A DNA stretch of 64,000 nt from Chamaelirium japonicum (lineage: Eukaryota; Streptophyta; Magnoliopsida; Liliales; Melanthiaceae). The translations under genes were made by a program, and so were the position numbers. The notes under the pieces were generated by a model. That model saw only the letters and a list, made by a program, of their open reading frames with translations, was not told the origin of the DNA and did no database searches. Shown here one piece after another: positions 13,813 to 27,107 of the stretch. Where the stretch lies: positions 16,166,396 through 16,230,395 of the forward strand of contig OX393549.1 in NCBI GenBank assembly GCA_947650365.1. The letters are read 5' to 3'. Position 1 is the stretch's first letter, and every line of letters starts with the position of its first letter.

Positions 13813-14145
13813 ACTACTATTCATTTCAATATGATCCATAAGATCAAATGGAGGAAAACATCTAAAAACTCAAGAACAATCAAGAATATCATTTGTAAAT
13901 AAAAGGGCTGAGATATTCATCCATTTCGGATAGGATTTAGGGATCAAATCTATTTTTTATCTACATGAACATTGTAGCCCTATATATTGTATAAAACTTT
14001 CATTTAATCCATAATTTCATTTGAGCAAGTTGATAGTACAATAATTTTGGATTTCTAGACTGCTAACAGTAAGGCCTAAAAGCTAAGAACATCTCCTATT
14101 TCGGGTGTGATATTAAACTCTAAATCCATTTTACCCTAAACAAAG

Positions 14146-14265
<120 letters not shown>

Positions 14266-15900
14266 CCCTTAACAACTTTCATGTTAACTAAAAATCCATT
14301 TAAGTACTCAATAATTATCTAAAATAGATCACAAGATTTAATCTGTTATGTAAAATTCTTGACAGCAAACCTGAATGTTTTTATAAAACCATTTAGTTGG
14401 ATATCTAGATGATCTCAAAAGTTCATAATCTCTTAAAACAAAGTTTCTCAAAATTAAAATATCTAAAATTTTATTTTGACTCAACATTAATTTTAATCAT
14501 TCAGTGATTGCCTAAAATGGATCACAATACTAAATATGTCTACAAATTACTGACAGTAAACAAAATCTTTAATATAAATCTATATTTTTTGATATACAGA
14601 TGCCCTCAAAACCTCATGATTTCTAAAGATAAGTTTCTTGTAATTAAAACCTCTAAAACTTTTATGTTACTCAAATTTAATTTCAACCATATCATAAAGT
14701 TTAAATTTCGGATTGAATCAAAACATATCCGTTGTTGGCAGCAACTTGGATCTTGGGTTTTAAACCCCAAGATCAAATTTTACTCCCACCCAATGATCTA
14801 AAAAGCTTATATCTAACTACCTAGGACTCTAACATATGTAGATTACCTTGATTTTCTTAGATGAAGTTCCACAAAAGCTTTGACCCTTCTCTCTTTCTTT
14901 TTCTTCTTCTTCTTCTTTTCTTTCTCCAACTTTCTTCCAAATGAGACTAGGGAACTAAATCTCCTAACTATGGATGGAGCTAAGGGTTTTTGGGAAGGAC
15001 AAGGGTCTCTAGGGGTTTGATATGATCAGCTAAGGATAAGGGAGAGATGACTTTGATGAAGGAAATGAAGGGATAAGGAAGGGGGTGTAAAGCTAAGGTT
15101 TTTGTCCCCTTAGTAAAGGCCAACGAAGACACCTTCCTTGACTTCTCCCATGTGAGAAGCACATGGGGGGTGGAAAATAAGGTCATATGGGCCCCACCTT
15201 GATGGCCATCCAAATATCTTTGGATTAGGGTTAGTGCTAATTAAGTTTAGTACCTAATTAACCTAGTTTAGTAACCTATGTTATGACTAATTAACCTAGG
15301 ATTTGGGTTTAGTACTAAAAACCTAAAAAATAGTTTTAATCCCTAAAATATCCATTTTTTATTATTTTTAGGTCCAAAATAAAATTTTATTTAATTATAA
15401 AAAAGTCTAAATTTCAAAATAACCATTTTACCCTTCATGTACGAAAGGAGCCCTAACTCTCTGTATGTTAGCCCGAAGCCCGGAAAAAGTGAAAATGCAC
15501 TAAGGGGAAATATTTCCTACCCCTTAATCGATACAAAAGTATTCCCGAAATACTCACTCGAGTTTCGAAATTAGGGCCTAACAGCCTTGATTAGACGAAA
15601 AGTTCATATTTTCTCGTACGTAGCCCCTGTACACCTTCTCCCTGATTCGATCCCTATGCATTTACATCCTCATAAGTGACATAGGATCTCTCATATAATA
15701 TTTAACTATAATAAAAATAATATTTTTAAATTATTCAATTTTAGGAAAAATAAGGTCTTTACACTCATAACTAGGAGGGGTCCCACTATTATGCGATCCT
15801 TATTCGTAAAGCAGATTATGAGAGGATTCCAATTGTAACCCCCCTCTCGTACTAAATATTAAAGGGGTACATCTGTATGTCAAAGGGGTAACCTTAACAC

Positions 15901-15902
<2 letters not shown>

Positions 15903-15931
<29 letters not shown>
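15903..15931. repeat. (TA)n microsatellite inside family A
   Basis: Short TA run at the caccca-tat position of a monomer, where most units read cccgtatatgtgtggcc. Confidence 0.9.
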
Positions 15932-15933
<2 letters not shown>

Positions 15934-18900
15934 TAAAATATAAAGCTAGAGTCACATAGGTAGGAAGGGCCCCGTTATTGTAAGATCTTTATTCATGTAG
16001 CAGATTTAGAGGGGATTCAAAGTATATACCACCCCTCCCTTGACTACATTATAGGAGGTACATCTATGTGCCAAAAGTGTGACTTTAATACCCGTGTGTG
16101 TGTGAACAAAATATAAAGAGTCCCATAGGTAGGAAATATCCTATTATTGTGGGATCATTATTTATGTAGTAGATTATATGAGGAGTCTAAGTATAGCCCC
16201 TCCCGGCAACAACTTGGGGGGTATATCTATTGGTCAAAAGGGTCCCACTATTATGGGATATTTATTCAAGTAGCATATTATAAGAGGAGTGCAAATATAC
16301 CCCCCTCACCGACTATATCATCGTGGGCTATATTTCTGTGTCTAATGGTGACTTTAACACCTGTATGTATATCTAAAATATAAATTGTCTTATAGCTAGA
16401 AGGGTCTCATTATTGTGAGACCTGTATTCATATAATAGATTATGCGTAGAGTCCAAGTGTACCCCCTCCAACTATATCATTGGGGATACCTCTATGTGTT
16501 AAAGGAGTAACTTTTATATATGCATGTGCATAGCAATAATATAAAGAGTCGCAGCTAGGAGGGTACCCACTATTGTGGGGTACTTATTCATATAGAAGAT
16601 TATAAGATGAGTTCAAATGTACCCCCTTTTCTGACTATATCATGGGGGGTATATTGCTATCTCAAAGGGGTAACTTTAACATCCATATATTTTGTGGCCA
16701 AAATATAAAGAGTCTTATAGTTAGGAAAGGTCTCTCTTTTGTGTGACCCTTATTCCAATATCTAAAAAGGGTTCCACTATTGTGGGATCCTTATTCATGT
16801 ATCAGATTATGAGAGGAGTCCAAATAAACCCCCCAAACTACGTCATGGGGGAGTATATCTATGTGTTAAAATGATAACTTTAACACCCGTATATGTGGCT
16901 AAAATATAAAGAGTCCTACAGCTAGAAAGGGTCATATTATTTTTGACTCCATATTTATATAGCAGATTATAAGAACAGTGAAAGTGCCCCTCTAAGACAA
17001 CATCATGGGATGGTACATCTATGTATCAAAAGGGTGACTTTAACACTTGCATTGTGTACCCAAAATATAAAGAGTCCCACAGCATGGAGGGGTCCCTAAA
17101 TTATAGGATTCTAATACATAGAACATATTATAATAGGAGCCTAAGCGTACTCCTCCTTCGACTACATCATGGGGGGTACATATTTATGTTCAATGGTTGA
17201 CTTTAATACCCGTATATATGTGGGCAAAATATAAGAGTTCCATAGGTAGGAAGGGTCCTACTATTATGGGTTCTATATTTTTGTAGCAGATTATTAGAGG
17301 AGTCTAAGTATACCCCCCTCATTATACCATAGGGGGTATATCGATATGTCAAACAGATGATTTTAATACCCATATTTTTGTGTCCAAAATATAAAATCCC
17401 ATAGCTAAGAGGGGTTGCACTATTGTGGAATCCTTATTCATATACTAGATTATACAAGGAGTCTAATTGTACCCCTTACCAATTACATTATTAGGGGGTA
17501 TATTTCTATATCGAAGGGTGATTTTAACACAAGTATATATGTGGTTAAAATATAAAGAGTCTCATAGCTAGGACTGATCTCACTATTATGGGACCTTTAT
17601 TTATATAGCATATTATCAGAGGAGTCTAAGTGTACTATCTCCGACTATATCGTATGGGATATATCTATGTCAAATGGGTGACTCTATACTTGTATGTGGT
17701 TGGCAAAAGTATAGAGAGTATAATAACTTGGTAGGGTCCCACTATCATAGGATCCTTATTCATTTAGCAGATTATAAGAGGAGTCCAAGAGTATGCCCCT
17801 TCCCGACTATATCATATTCATGTATATTTTTGTATCAAAGGAGTGACTTCAACACCCGCATATATGTGGCCTAAATATAGAAAGTGTACCCTCCACCCCA
17901 ACTACATAATGGAGGGTATATTTATTTATCAAAAGAGTGACTTTACCACCTGCATGTGTGTGGCCAAAATATAAAGAAGTGACTTTAACACCCGTATGTG
18001 TGTAACCAAAATATAAAGAGTCCCATAACTAGAAGAGATCCTATTATTATGGGATCCTTATTTATATAACAGATTATGAGAGAAGTTCAAGTATACCCCC
18101 CACCCCGACTAAATCACGGAGGGGGTATATTTATGTTTTAAAGGGGTAACTTTAGCAATAAATTTGTATGGCCAAAACATAAAGTCAAATAGTATAGAGG
18201 GGTCCCATTATAGTAGGATCCTGATTTATGTAGAGGATTATGAGAGAAGTCCAAATGTACCCCCCAACTACATTATGGGGTTTTATCTATGTTTCAAAGG
18301 GGTAACCTTAAAACTCGTATGTGTGTGGCAAAAGACAAAAGTCCTATAGCTAGGAAAGGTCTCACTATTATATGATAATTAATCATAAACTAGATTATAT
18401 GAGGAGTGTAATTGTACTGCCCCGACTATATCATTAAAGAGTACATCTTGGTATTAAAGTAGTGAATTTAGCATCTATATGTGTGTGCCAAAATATAAAA
18501 ATACTTTTAGCTAGGAGGGGTCCCACTATTATAGGATCCTTATTCATATAGTTGATTATGAGAGCAGTCCTAGTATACCCCTTCTCCTATCGACTACAAA
18601 ATAAGGGGTAAATCTATATGTTAATTGGGCATGCGTGGCCAAAATATAAAGAGTGCCATTGCTAGGAGGGGTCCATGATCTTTATTCAAAAAGCAGATCA
18701 CGAGAGGAGTCCAAGTGTACCCCCGACTATATCAATAGGGGGGGTACATCTATAAGTCAAAGGGGTGACCATAATTCCCATATGTGTATGGCCAAATTAT
18801 TAAGAGTTTCATAACTAGAAGGGGTCCTACTATTGTGCAATCCTTATTTATGAAGTAGATTATGAGTGGAGTCTATATGTACCCTTTCCGACTATATGAT

Positions 18901-21601
18901 AGAGAGGTATGTCTATATATCAAGTGGGTGACTTTAACACTCGCATGTGTTTGGCAAAAATATAAAAAGTTCTAAAGATAATAGAGGTCCTACTATTGAG
19001 GAATCTTGATTCATATAGCAGATTATGAGAGGAGTCCAGGTATACCCCCATACTAACTTAATAGTGGGGAGGGGTATATCTATGTTTTAAAGAGGTGACT
19101 TTAACAACCGCATGTGTGTAGCCAAAATATAAAACATTTCATAGCTAAGAGGGGTCCTATTATTATGGGATCCTGATCCATGTAGAAAATTATGAGAGGA
19201 GTCCAAGTTTACCCCTCAGACTATATCATGGGGGGTTCTTTTGTGTGGCAAAGAGGTGACCATAACACCGACTTGTCTGAAGCAAAAATATAAAAAATTC
19301 TATAGCTAGGAGGGGTACGACTATTGTATGATATTTATTCATAAAGTTAGTTATGAGTATAGTCCAAGTATACCCCCCACCCTCGACTATATCATGAAGG
19401 GGTATAATTATGTATCAAAAATTTGACTTTAACACCTGTATATGTATAGCCAAAATATAATGGTAGGATATATTTATATATCAAAGGGGTGACTTTAACT
19501 CCAATATTGTGTAACCAAAACATAAGAGTCCAATAGCTATGAGGGGTTCCCCAATTATGAGGTTCATATTCATGTAGCAGATTATAAGAGGAGTCCAAGT
19601 GTGCCCCCCCATAAATACATCATGGGAAAACACCATTGTATCTAAGGGGTGACTTTAATACCCGCATGTGTGTAGCCAAAATATAAAGAATCCCATAGGT
19701 ATGAAGGGTCCTACTATTATGGGTTCTTTATTTATGTAATAGATTATTAGAGAAGTCCAAGTGTACTCCGCCCTTCGACTACACCATAGGGTACGTCTAT
19801 GTGTCAAAGGGGTAATTTTAATACTTGTATGTGTGTAGACAAAATATAAAGAGTCTCATAGCTAGGAGGGGTCTAACTATTTTGGGATAGTTATTCATGT
19901 ACTGGATTATAGTAGGAGTCAACTATACTTCCATCCCCGACTATATATCAGGGGGAATATTTCTGTGTCAAAGAAGTGACTTTAACACCTGTATGAATGG
20001 CAAAAATATAGAGTTTCATGCTTAGAGGGGTCACACTATTATGAGACCATTATTTATGTAGCAGATTATAAGAGGAAGCCAAATGTACCACCTCCGATAA
20101 CAGTATGGAGGTATATCTATGTGTCAAATGGGTAACTTTAACACCCGTATGTGTGTGGCAAAAATATAAAAAGTTTTATAGCTTGGAAGGATCCCACTAT
20201 TGTGGGATTTTTATTTATGTAGCAGACTATAAGAGGAGTTTAAGAGTACCCCCCTCCCCGACTATATCATAGGAGGTGCATTTTTATGTCAAAGGGGTGA
20301 TTTTAAACCATGCATATCTATGGCCAAAATATAAAAGGTCTCATAGCTAGGTGGGTCTCACTATTGTGTGACCCATATTCATATAACAGATTATAAGAGG
20401 AGTTCATGTAAACCCCCCAATATAAAGGGTGGTATATCTATATGTCAAAAATATGACTTTAACACCCGTATTTGTGTGGCTAAAATATAAAGCCACATAG
20501 CTAGGAGGTGTCCCACTATTATGAGATTCATGTTTACATAGCAGGTTATGAAAGGAGTCCAAGTGTACCCCCCTGACTATATCATTAGGGGTGTACATCT
20601 ATATGTTAAAGAGGAGACTTTAATACCTGTATATGTGTGGCCAAAATTTAAAAATTCGTATAGTTAGAAGAGGTCCTTCTATTATGGGATCCTTATTCAT
20701 GCAGCTGATTATGAGAGGGGTCCAAGTGTACACCCATCCCGATAAAATCATAACATTTATATATATATGTTTTAAATGGGTAACTTAAACAACTGAATGT
20801 GTGTGGCAAAAATATAAAGAGTCATATAGCTTTTAGGGGTTCTACTATTATAGGATCCTGATTCATGTAGAAGATTATAAGAGAATTCTAAGTGTACCCC
20901 CATGACTACTTCATGGGGGATTTGTCTATGTATCAAAGGGGTGGCCTTAACACCCGTATGTGTATAGCCAAAATATAAAGAGTCCAATAGCAATGACGAA
21001 TCTCACTATTTGGCAATACTTATTCTTAAAGTAGATTATGAGAGGATTCTATTTGTATCACCCCGACCATATCATGCAGGGGTACATCTTTGTGTCAAAG
21101 GGGTGACATTGACACCCGTATGTGTATGGACAAAATATAAAGAATTTTATAGTTATGAGAGGTCCCACTATTATGTGATCCTTATTTATATAGAAGATTA
21201 TGAGAGGAGTCAAAGTATTCCCCCCTGCCTACAAAATGGAGGGGTACATCTATGTGTCAAAGATGTGATTTTACCACTTATATATACGTGGTCAAAATAT
21301 AAAGATTCCAATCGCTAGAAGGGGTCCACTATTATGGGATCTTTATTGATAAAACAGATTATAAGAGGAGTCCAAGTGTACCCCTCGACTACATCATGAG
21401 GGGGTATATCTATATTTCAAAGTGGTAACCTTAATACTCGCATATATATGGCCAAATTATAAATAGTCTCATAGCTAGCAGGGGTTCCACTATTATGCGA
21501 TCCTTATTAGTAAAGCAGATTATAAAAGGATTCCAAGTATAATCCCCTTGACTAAATCTTAGAGGGGTATATCGATATGTCAAAGGGATAACTTTCACAC
21601 T

Positions 21602-21703
<102 letters not shown>

Positions 21704-21830
21704 CTGGCTAAAATATAAAGAGTCCAAAAGGTAGAAAGGTCCTATTGTTATGGGATCCTTATTCATGTAGTAGATTATGAGAGTAATCCAAATGTATCCC
21801 CCCTTTGACTATACCATAGGTGGTAGAGGA

Positions 21831-21838
21831 GTCCAAAT
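21831..21838 (+). repeat. Target-site duplication, left copy
   Basis: gtccaaat directly precedes the MITE and is repeated exactly at 22,323-22,330. Eight base pairs is the size made by hAT transposases. Confidence 0.9.
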
Positions 21839-22322
21839 TAGGGGTGGGAATGGGTCGTGTCGTGTCGGGTTCATATCGTGTCTAGTTTCGGGTTGTGTCT
21901 AAAATCCCTAGACCCGGACCTGACTTGTTTAACTAATCGTATCTTGATCCTAAACCTGTACCTGACCCATTTATAAACATGTATCCCCGATAAGACCTAT
22001 TTACTACACGGGTTTATTCAGTTGACCCGATCCGACTCTACCCGACCTAACCCGATAGACCCCCTGATACTATATATATTACAGTATCGGATTGCGGGTA
22101 GACCCGACCCGATATGACCCATTGAATTTTAAACGGGTCTTCCCAGGTCTACTGTGTCTAGACCCTAAACTCGGACCCGGCCTGTTTATTATATAGGTTT
22201 ATCGTGTCGACCCGTTTATGACCCGAGCCCGTTTAGCCTTGACCCAGACCCGTTTAGCCCTGACCCAGACCCGCTAACTTCATATCGGGTTTACCGTGTC
22301 GGGTCTGAAATTGCCAACCCTA
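21839..22322. mobile_element. hAT-type MITE, 484 bp
   Basis: Begins taggggtgggaat and ends attgccaacccta, which are imperfect inverted repeats of the form seen at hAT ends. It is flanked by a perfect 8-bp duplication of satellite sequence. The interior is built from many short gggtcgggtt/aacccgacccg-like words, giving strong internal complementarity, with a central palindrome-like stretch near 22,067 (gatactatatatattacagtatc). It has no coding capacity and would rely on a transposase supplied elsewhere. Confidence 0.9.
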
Positions 22323-22330
22323 GTCCAAAT
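22323..22330 (+). repeat. Target-site duplication, right copy
   Basis: gtccaaat, identical to 21,831-21,838, followed by normal satellite A sequence (gtacccccctcc). Confidence 0.9.
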
Positions 22331-23735
22331 GTACCCCCCTCCCTCTCGACTACATCATAGAGGAGTACATCTATGTACCAAAGGGGTAACTTTAACAACC
22401 GTATGTGAGTGGTCAAAATATAAAGAGTCCCATTGCTAGAAGGGGTCGACCTATTATGGGATATTTATTTATATAACAGATTATGAGAGGAGTCCAGGTG
22501 TTACCTCCACCTTGACCTAATCATTGGGGGTATATCTATGTATTAAAAGGGTGACTTTAACACCTATACTTGTATGGCCAAAATATACAGAGTCCCATAG
22601 CTAGGGATCCCACTATTTTAGGATCTTAATTCATGTAGTAGATTATAAGAGGAGTCCAAGTGTACTCCTCCATTACATCATAGAATATAAATCTTTGTGT
22701 CAAAGGGGTGACCTTAACATCCATATATGTGTGTAAAATATAAAGAGTCGAATAGCTAGGAGGGGTTCTACTATTGTGCGATGCTTATTCATATAGCAAA
22801 TTATGAGAGGAGTCTAAATGTACCCCCGCCCCCCGACTACATCATAGGGGTATATCTATATGTTTAAGGGGTGACTTTAATATCCACATGCATGTGGCCA
22901 AAATATAAAGAGATACATAGCTAGAAGGGGTCCCATAATTATGGGATCCAAATTCATATAGCAGAACGGTCAAAGGGGTGACTTTAACACCCATATGTGT
23001 GTGACCAAAATATAAAGAGTCACATAGTTAGGAGGGGTATTTTGGGATTCTTATTCATATAGCAGATTATGAAAGGACTTTAAGTATACCCAACCATACC
23101 CCACCCCGCCCCTTATTCATTAACTACATCATGGGGGATTTATCTAACTGTTAAAGGGGTGCCTTTAACATCAGCATATATATGGCCAAAATATAAAATC
23201 TAATAATTTAGAGGGGTTCCATTATTATAGGATCTTAATTCATATAGCAGATTATAAGAGGAGTCCAAGTGTACCCTTCTCTGACTACATCATAGGGGAT
23301 ACATCTATATATCAGTGGGGTGTCTTTAACACCCGTATGTATTTGTCTAAAATATAAAGAATACCAAAGCTAGGAGGGGTCCCACTATATTTGGGATCCT
23401 TTTTCATATCGTAACTTATAAGTGGAGTCCAAGTGTATCATCTGACTATATCATGGGGGTACATTTATATGTCAAAGGGATGACTTTAATACTTGCATGT
23501 GTGCAACCAAAATATAAGTCATATAAAAAGGAGGGGTCCTACTATTGTGGGATCCTTATTCATGTTGCACATTAAGAGGAGTCCAATTATACCCCCCCTT
23601 TTGACTACATCATCGGGGGTACATCTATGTGTTAAGTGGTGACTTTAATACCAGCTTGTGTATGACTAAAATATTAAGAGTCCTATAGCTAAGAGGTATC
23701 CCACTATTTTGGAATTCTATTTATGAAGCAGATTA
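22331..23735. repeat. Satellite family A array, segment 4
   Basis: Last run of family A in the window. It ends within gaagcagattatg, where the Tat element begins. Confidence 0.95.
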
Positions 23736-23770
23736 TGGGTGCAAATTTTGGCAAAAAGTCTGCAAACAAC

Positions 23771-24030
23771 GGGACCCACAGGCCCTACCGGGTGGGCCCC
23801 CGAAGACTACAGCGGGACCCACCGGCCCTGCCTAGTGGGCCCCCGAAGACTACAGCGGGACCCACCGACCCTGCCTAGTGGGCCCCCGAAGACTACAGCG
23901 AGACCCACCGGCCCTGCCTGGTGGGCCCCCGAAGACTACAGCGGGACCCATCGGCCCTGCCTGGTGGGCCCCCGAAGACTATTGTAGGACCCACCGGCCC
24001 TGCCTGGTGGGCCCAAAAGCCTGGGGATCC
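23771..24030 (+). repeat. 43-bp minisatellite in the LTR
   Basis: About six copies of a GC-rich 43-bp unit beginning gggacccaccggccctgcct and ending gaagactacagc (starts near 23,771, 23,814, 23,857, 23,900, 23,943 and 23,986). The last copy is diverged. Internal gtgggcccc/ggggcccac-like complementarity is present in each unit. The unit length gives short open frames on both strands that are not genes. Confidence 0.9.
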
Positions 24031-24118
24031 CCCAGGAGACGATAGCGGGACCCACCAGCTTTACCTGGAGGATTGCCAGATACAACAGCAGAAACTGCCA
24101 TTTGCCACCAGAAAATCC

Positions 24119-24127
24119 TATAAATAG
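24119..24127 (+). promoter_or_regulatory. TATA box of the Tat LTR
   Basis: tataaatag after gaaaatcc and before caacccttcg. This is the typical layout of a plant LTR core promoter, with transcription expected to start about 30 bp downstream. Confidence 0.6.
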
Positions 24128-24512
24128 CAACCCTTCGAATGTAAATGGATCAGATTTCCACTATTGAGATCTGATTTTCAGAAACCAGAGCTCTGGATTT
24201 CAGTTTCCATCTTTTTACTTCCTCTTTTTGATCTTCTTCTTGTCTTTGAAGAGATCAAAGGGATTTCAGTGATACTCGGCCTGTCGAGATCACTTCGATA
24301 CAAGTGTTAGTGAATTCGGGTTGCTCCCTATAGCACGGAGACGTAGGCTTCGGCTGAACTCCGAGGTCACATCTCTCGCGTCAACTCTCTGATTGCATCT
24401 CCTATCTGTTTGCATAACGAAAGTAGCAGATCGAACAACGATCCTCCACTCGAACCTTCAATTGACTGGTGAGGCAGAGTCTTCGGGTCGGCACGAAGAT
24501 TTTCCCCCACAG

Positions 24513-24531
24513 TTTGGTGTCGTCTGTGGGA
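24513..24531 (+). other. Primer-binding site of the Tat element
   Basis: tttggtgtcgtctgtggga follows the LTR by one base. It resembles the tttggcgccgtctgtggga sequence found at this position in many plant Tat/Athila-type elements. Confidence 0.7.
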
Positions 24532-24794
24532 TCGAAACAAAAGGCCAAGTCCTCTCTACGACTATTAGATCAGTTGAATAGACAACCGATCTTGATAGCC
24601 AAACTTCCTCGCCCCTTTGGTTGAGCAGACAACCGTTCAGATATCGGCACTCTCGTTGCACCCTTCGCTCTCTACTAAATAGCGAGAACAAAGCATCAGG
24701 GTCAACCAGAAGGAAGTAACACTCGTCAACCTCGTCCTGAGACTCATTCAATGAGTCAAAGGCTCAATTTCGGACAGCCCTTGCTGTCCCCGAT

Positions 24795-27107
24795 GTGGGG
24801 GTTCACTCAGGAAGTGGGAGATCAGTCGATCGACCGATCGCCCCTCCTCATCAATCAATCGGGCAGACTGCCCCTGCTCCTGCTGAGAACCCTCCATCTA
24901 CCTATCAAATCTCGGCGATAGACTTTCAATTGCTTCAATTGGCAAAACAGAACGCCGCCCTCACCGCTGAGAGGGATCCTCTCAAGAAGGCGGCCTCCGA
25001 GGCTGGGGTTGCTCTTCCTATCCCCTCGACAAACGAGAGGGTCGATCTTCCACGACAATCAATACACTCCGAACAACGGAGGTCAATGGGCACTGATGCC
25101 CTCGATAGGATTCATCGCAACCCAACTCCCTCTGCTGCCCCATGGAAGCAGAGTATTTGGGATCGCCTTGATGACGAGTCCTCCCAATCCTCTTCTGGGC
25201 GCAACTGCGACAGAAAGACACCTTCAAAGCCTGACATACCAAGGAGGCACCAGATAAAATGGGCTCCTTCAAAGAGTAGAATTTCTCCATCTATTCCGTT
25301 TCAGCGTAAACTCGGATCGGACCTTCGTCACCGACTCCAACCCGCTGATACTCAGAGGCCTGAACAAGACCTCTCGATATTACCCCTCGATCTACATCCA
25401 AGTCGGGGGCATGGTCGTAGAGACAGATACTCCTCTGCCGGACCTCTCCATCGGAGCTTGTTCGAATCAGCATTTCCAAGGGGATGGAGAACTCCCACTC
25501 TCCCCAAATTCAATTGTGTCAAGGGAGATCCAACTCTCCATATATTTGCTTTCAAGCAAGCCTTGACACTACATGAAGAAGAGAACAACGTGCTCTGCCG
25601 CACCTTCGTCGGAAGCCTCGACGAGCCATCTCTTGACTGGTACCATAACCTTCGAGCGAGATCCATCACCCAATTTGATGTTTTGGCCAGTCACTTCATA
25701 CAACATTATCAACTAAACATGAAGCCGGAGAAAACGCTCGACTCCCTCTATCGGTTGAGGTTGGGTGCCGACGAGAGTCTCCGCAGCTTCACAAGGAGAT
25801 TCTGCAACGAGCACGCTGCCCTCTCCGGGAGACATTTGGATGATGAAGCTATCATGTTGGCTTTCCAGAATACACTCCGCTTTGATCAACACATCTACAA
25901 TGACTTCATCCGCAACCCCCCTCCTTCTCTGGGCTCAATGTTTGATCGAATCCAGAGAGAGATTGAGGTTGAGGATGATCAAGTCGCTCGAAAAGGGCGA
26001 GAGACAAAGCGAAGGCCTACGGAGAGAGAAGCTCCAAAGTATGCCGCCAAAGCTCACAACGCTGAGGCAGCAGCCCCCCCTGCCAACAAGTGGGCGAAGA
26101 ACGACGGACGCCGATCCCTGACGAAGACCACTTTCACCAAGTGGAATTCACCGATCGAGCAGATTCTCGACCGCATTCAACACGAAGAATTTCTTCGAAG
26201 GCCCAATCCTCTACAGCCAGACACTAAATTCATGACTGACAAAACGGTCTATTGCGACTTCCACCGAAGTCACGGCCACTCCACCGATCGATGCTACCGG
26301 CTGAAATTTTATCTTGAAGACTTATTGCGGGAAGGCCACCTTCAAGAGTTCGTCAAAGGCGAACAAGATCAACGTCAAACCTCTGCAAAGGGGAAAGAAG
26401 CTTGCTGGGTTCATCAAATCTCCTCCAACCAATCACCTATCACCGTGGATGCAAACGTCTTTGGCATCCACGGAACATTGAACAATCAAGCCCTGACAGG
26501 GAAAGAAGTGGATCGGCAAGTTCGACGCATCTTCCATATGCGTTCTGCGGCGAATAAGGAAGATACCTGGATCGAGAAGCCTATCGAAGGATTGGTTTGG
26601 CCCTCCATCGTTTTCAATGATACTGATCTTCAAGGAGTTCATACTCCACATCGAGACCCCCTGGTCCTAAAACTCCTCATTGATGGAAGCACTGTCAATC
26701 GTATCCTCATCGACACTGGAAGCTCTATCGATATTATGTTCTCAGATTATTTCAAACGACTGGGACATAAGTACTCAAGCCTCGACGTCGTCCCGACAGT
26801 AATCACAGGATTCAACGGCGAGCAAAGTATTACGATGGGCGAGTCGAGATTCACTCTCGACCTTAACCGAGAGACTCGAGTCTCGGTAAGGTTTGCAATC
26901 GTCGAAGGAACGTCCAGCTACAACGCCATCCTCGGACGACCATTCCTCCATCAGATTAATGCCATCTCCTCTTCTCACCATCAACTTCTCAAATTTGCAA
27001 CTGGAGAAGGCATTGTCTGCATACGAGGCGATCAACAAACCGGGAGATCTTGTGAAGCTGCTGCGGTAAAAACGGATCGCAAGATCAATATTGCTCCTCC
27101 AAAGTGA
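24795..27107 (+). CDS. Retrotransposon Gag-protease (5' part of Gag-Pol)
   Basis: Structural polyprotein and aspartic protease of the Tat element. A low-complexity, Ser/Pro/Arg-rich N-terminus is followed by a Gag capsid-like domain at about residues 230-370 (FNCVKGDP, LDWYHNL, SFTRRFCNE). A zinc-finger-like motif at about residue 487 reads CDFHRSHGHSTDRC, the C/H/H/C arrangement common in this lineage. A retropepsin domain at about residues 620-720 has the catalytic LIDTGSS (Asp near residue 640) and ILGRPFL flap-side motif. The first codon of this open frame is GTG, not ATG. An in-frame stop lies upstream, and ATGs at 24,750 and 24,793 open another frame, so the true start is uncertain or damaged; the first in-frame ATG is at about 25,086. 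The frame ends in TGA at 27,105-27,107 but the same frame continues into pol. Confidence 0.85.
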   Translation: MGVHSGSGRSVDRPIAPPHQSIGQTAPAPAENPPSTYQISAIDFQLLQLAKQNAALTAERDPLKKAASEAGVALPIPSTNERVDLPRQSIHSEQRRSMGTDALDRIHRNPTPSAAPWKQSIWDRLDDESSQSSSGRNCDRKTPSKPDIPRRHQIKWAPSKSRISPSIPFQRKLGSDLRHRLQPADTQRPEQDLSILPLDLHPSRGHGRRDRYSSAGPLHRSLFESAFPRGWRTPTLPKFNCVKGDPTLHIFAFKQALTLHEEENNVLCRTFVGSLDEPSLDWYHNLRARSITQFDVLASHFIQHYQLNMKPEKTLDSLYRLRLGADESLRSFTRRFCNEHAALSGRHLDDEAIMLAFQNTLRFDQHIYNDFIRNPPPSLGSMFDRIQREIEVEDDQVARKGRETKRRPTEREAPKYAAKAHNAEAAAPPANKWAKNDGRRSLTKTTFTKWNSPIEQILDRIQHEEFLRRPNPLQPDTKFMTDKTVYCDFHRSHGHSTDRCYRLKFYLEDLLREGHLQEFVKGEQDQRQTSAKGKEACWVHQISSNQSPITVDANVFGIHGTLNNQALTGKEVDRQVRRIFHMRSAANKEDTWIEKPIEGLVWPSIVFNDTDLQGVHTPHRDPLVLKLLIDGSTVNRILIDTGSSIDIMFSDYFKRLGHKYSSLDVVPTVITGFNGEQSITMGESRFTLDLNRETRVSVRFAIVEGTSSYNAILGRPFLHQINAISSSHHQLLKFATGEGIVCIRGDQQTGRSCEAAAVKTDRKINIAPPK

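Larger units (their letters stand above)
23740..24511 (+). repeat. Tat element 5' LTR
   Basis: Runs from tgcaaattttgg to cccccaca, about 770 bp, with TG...CA borders. It contains a 43-bp minisatellite near its start and a TATA box at 24,119. The left border is chosen as the first TG after the last satellite base; there is no 3' LTR in the window to confirm it. Confidence 0.7.

Noticed and set aside
14508..14801. 97-codon frame in the probable solo LTR
   Set aside because: AT-rich, Lys/Phe/Ile/Asn-biased and without recognisable motif.
23739..24130. Pro/Gly-rich coding frames on both strands of the LTR minisatellite
   Set aside because: The frames follow the 43-bp repeat and lie inside an LTR upstream of the TATA box.
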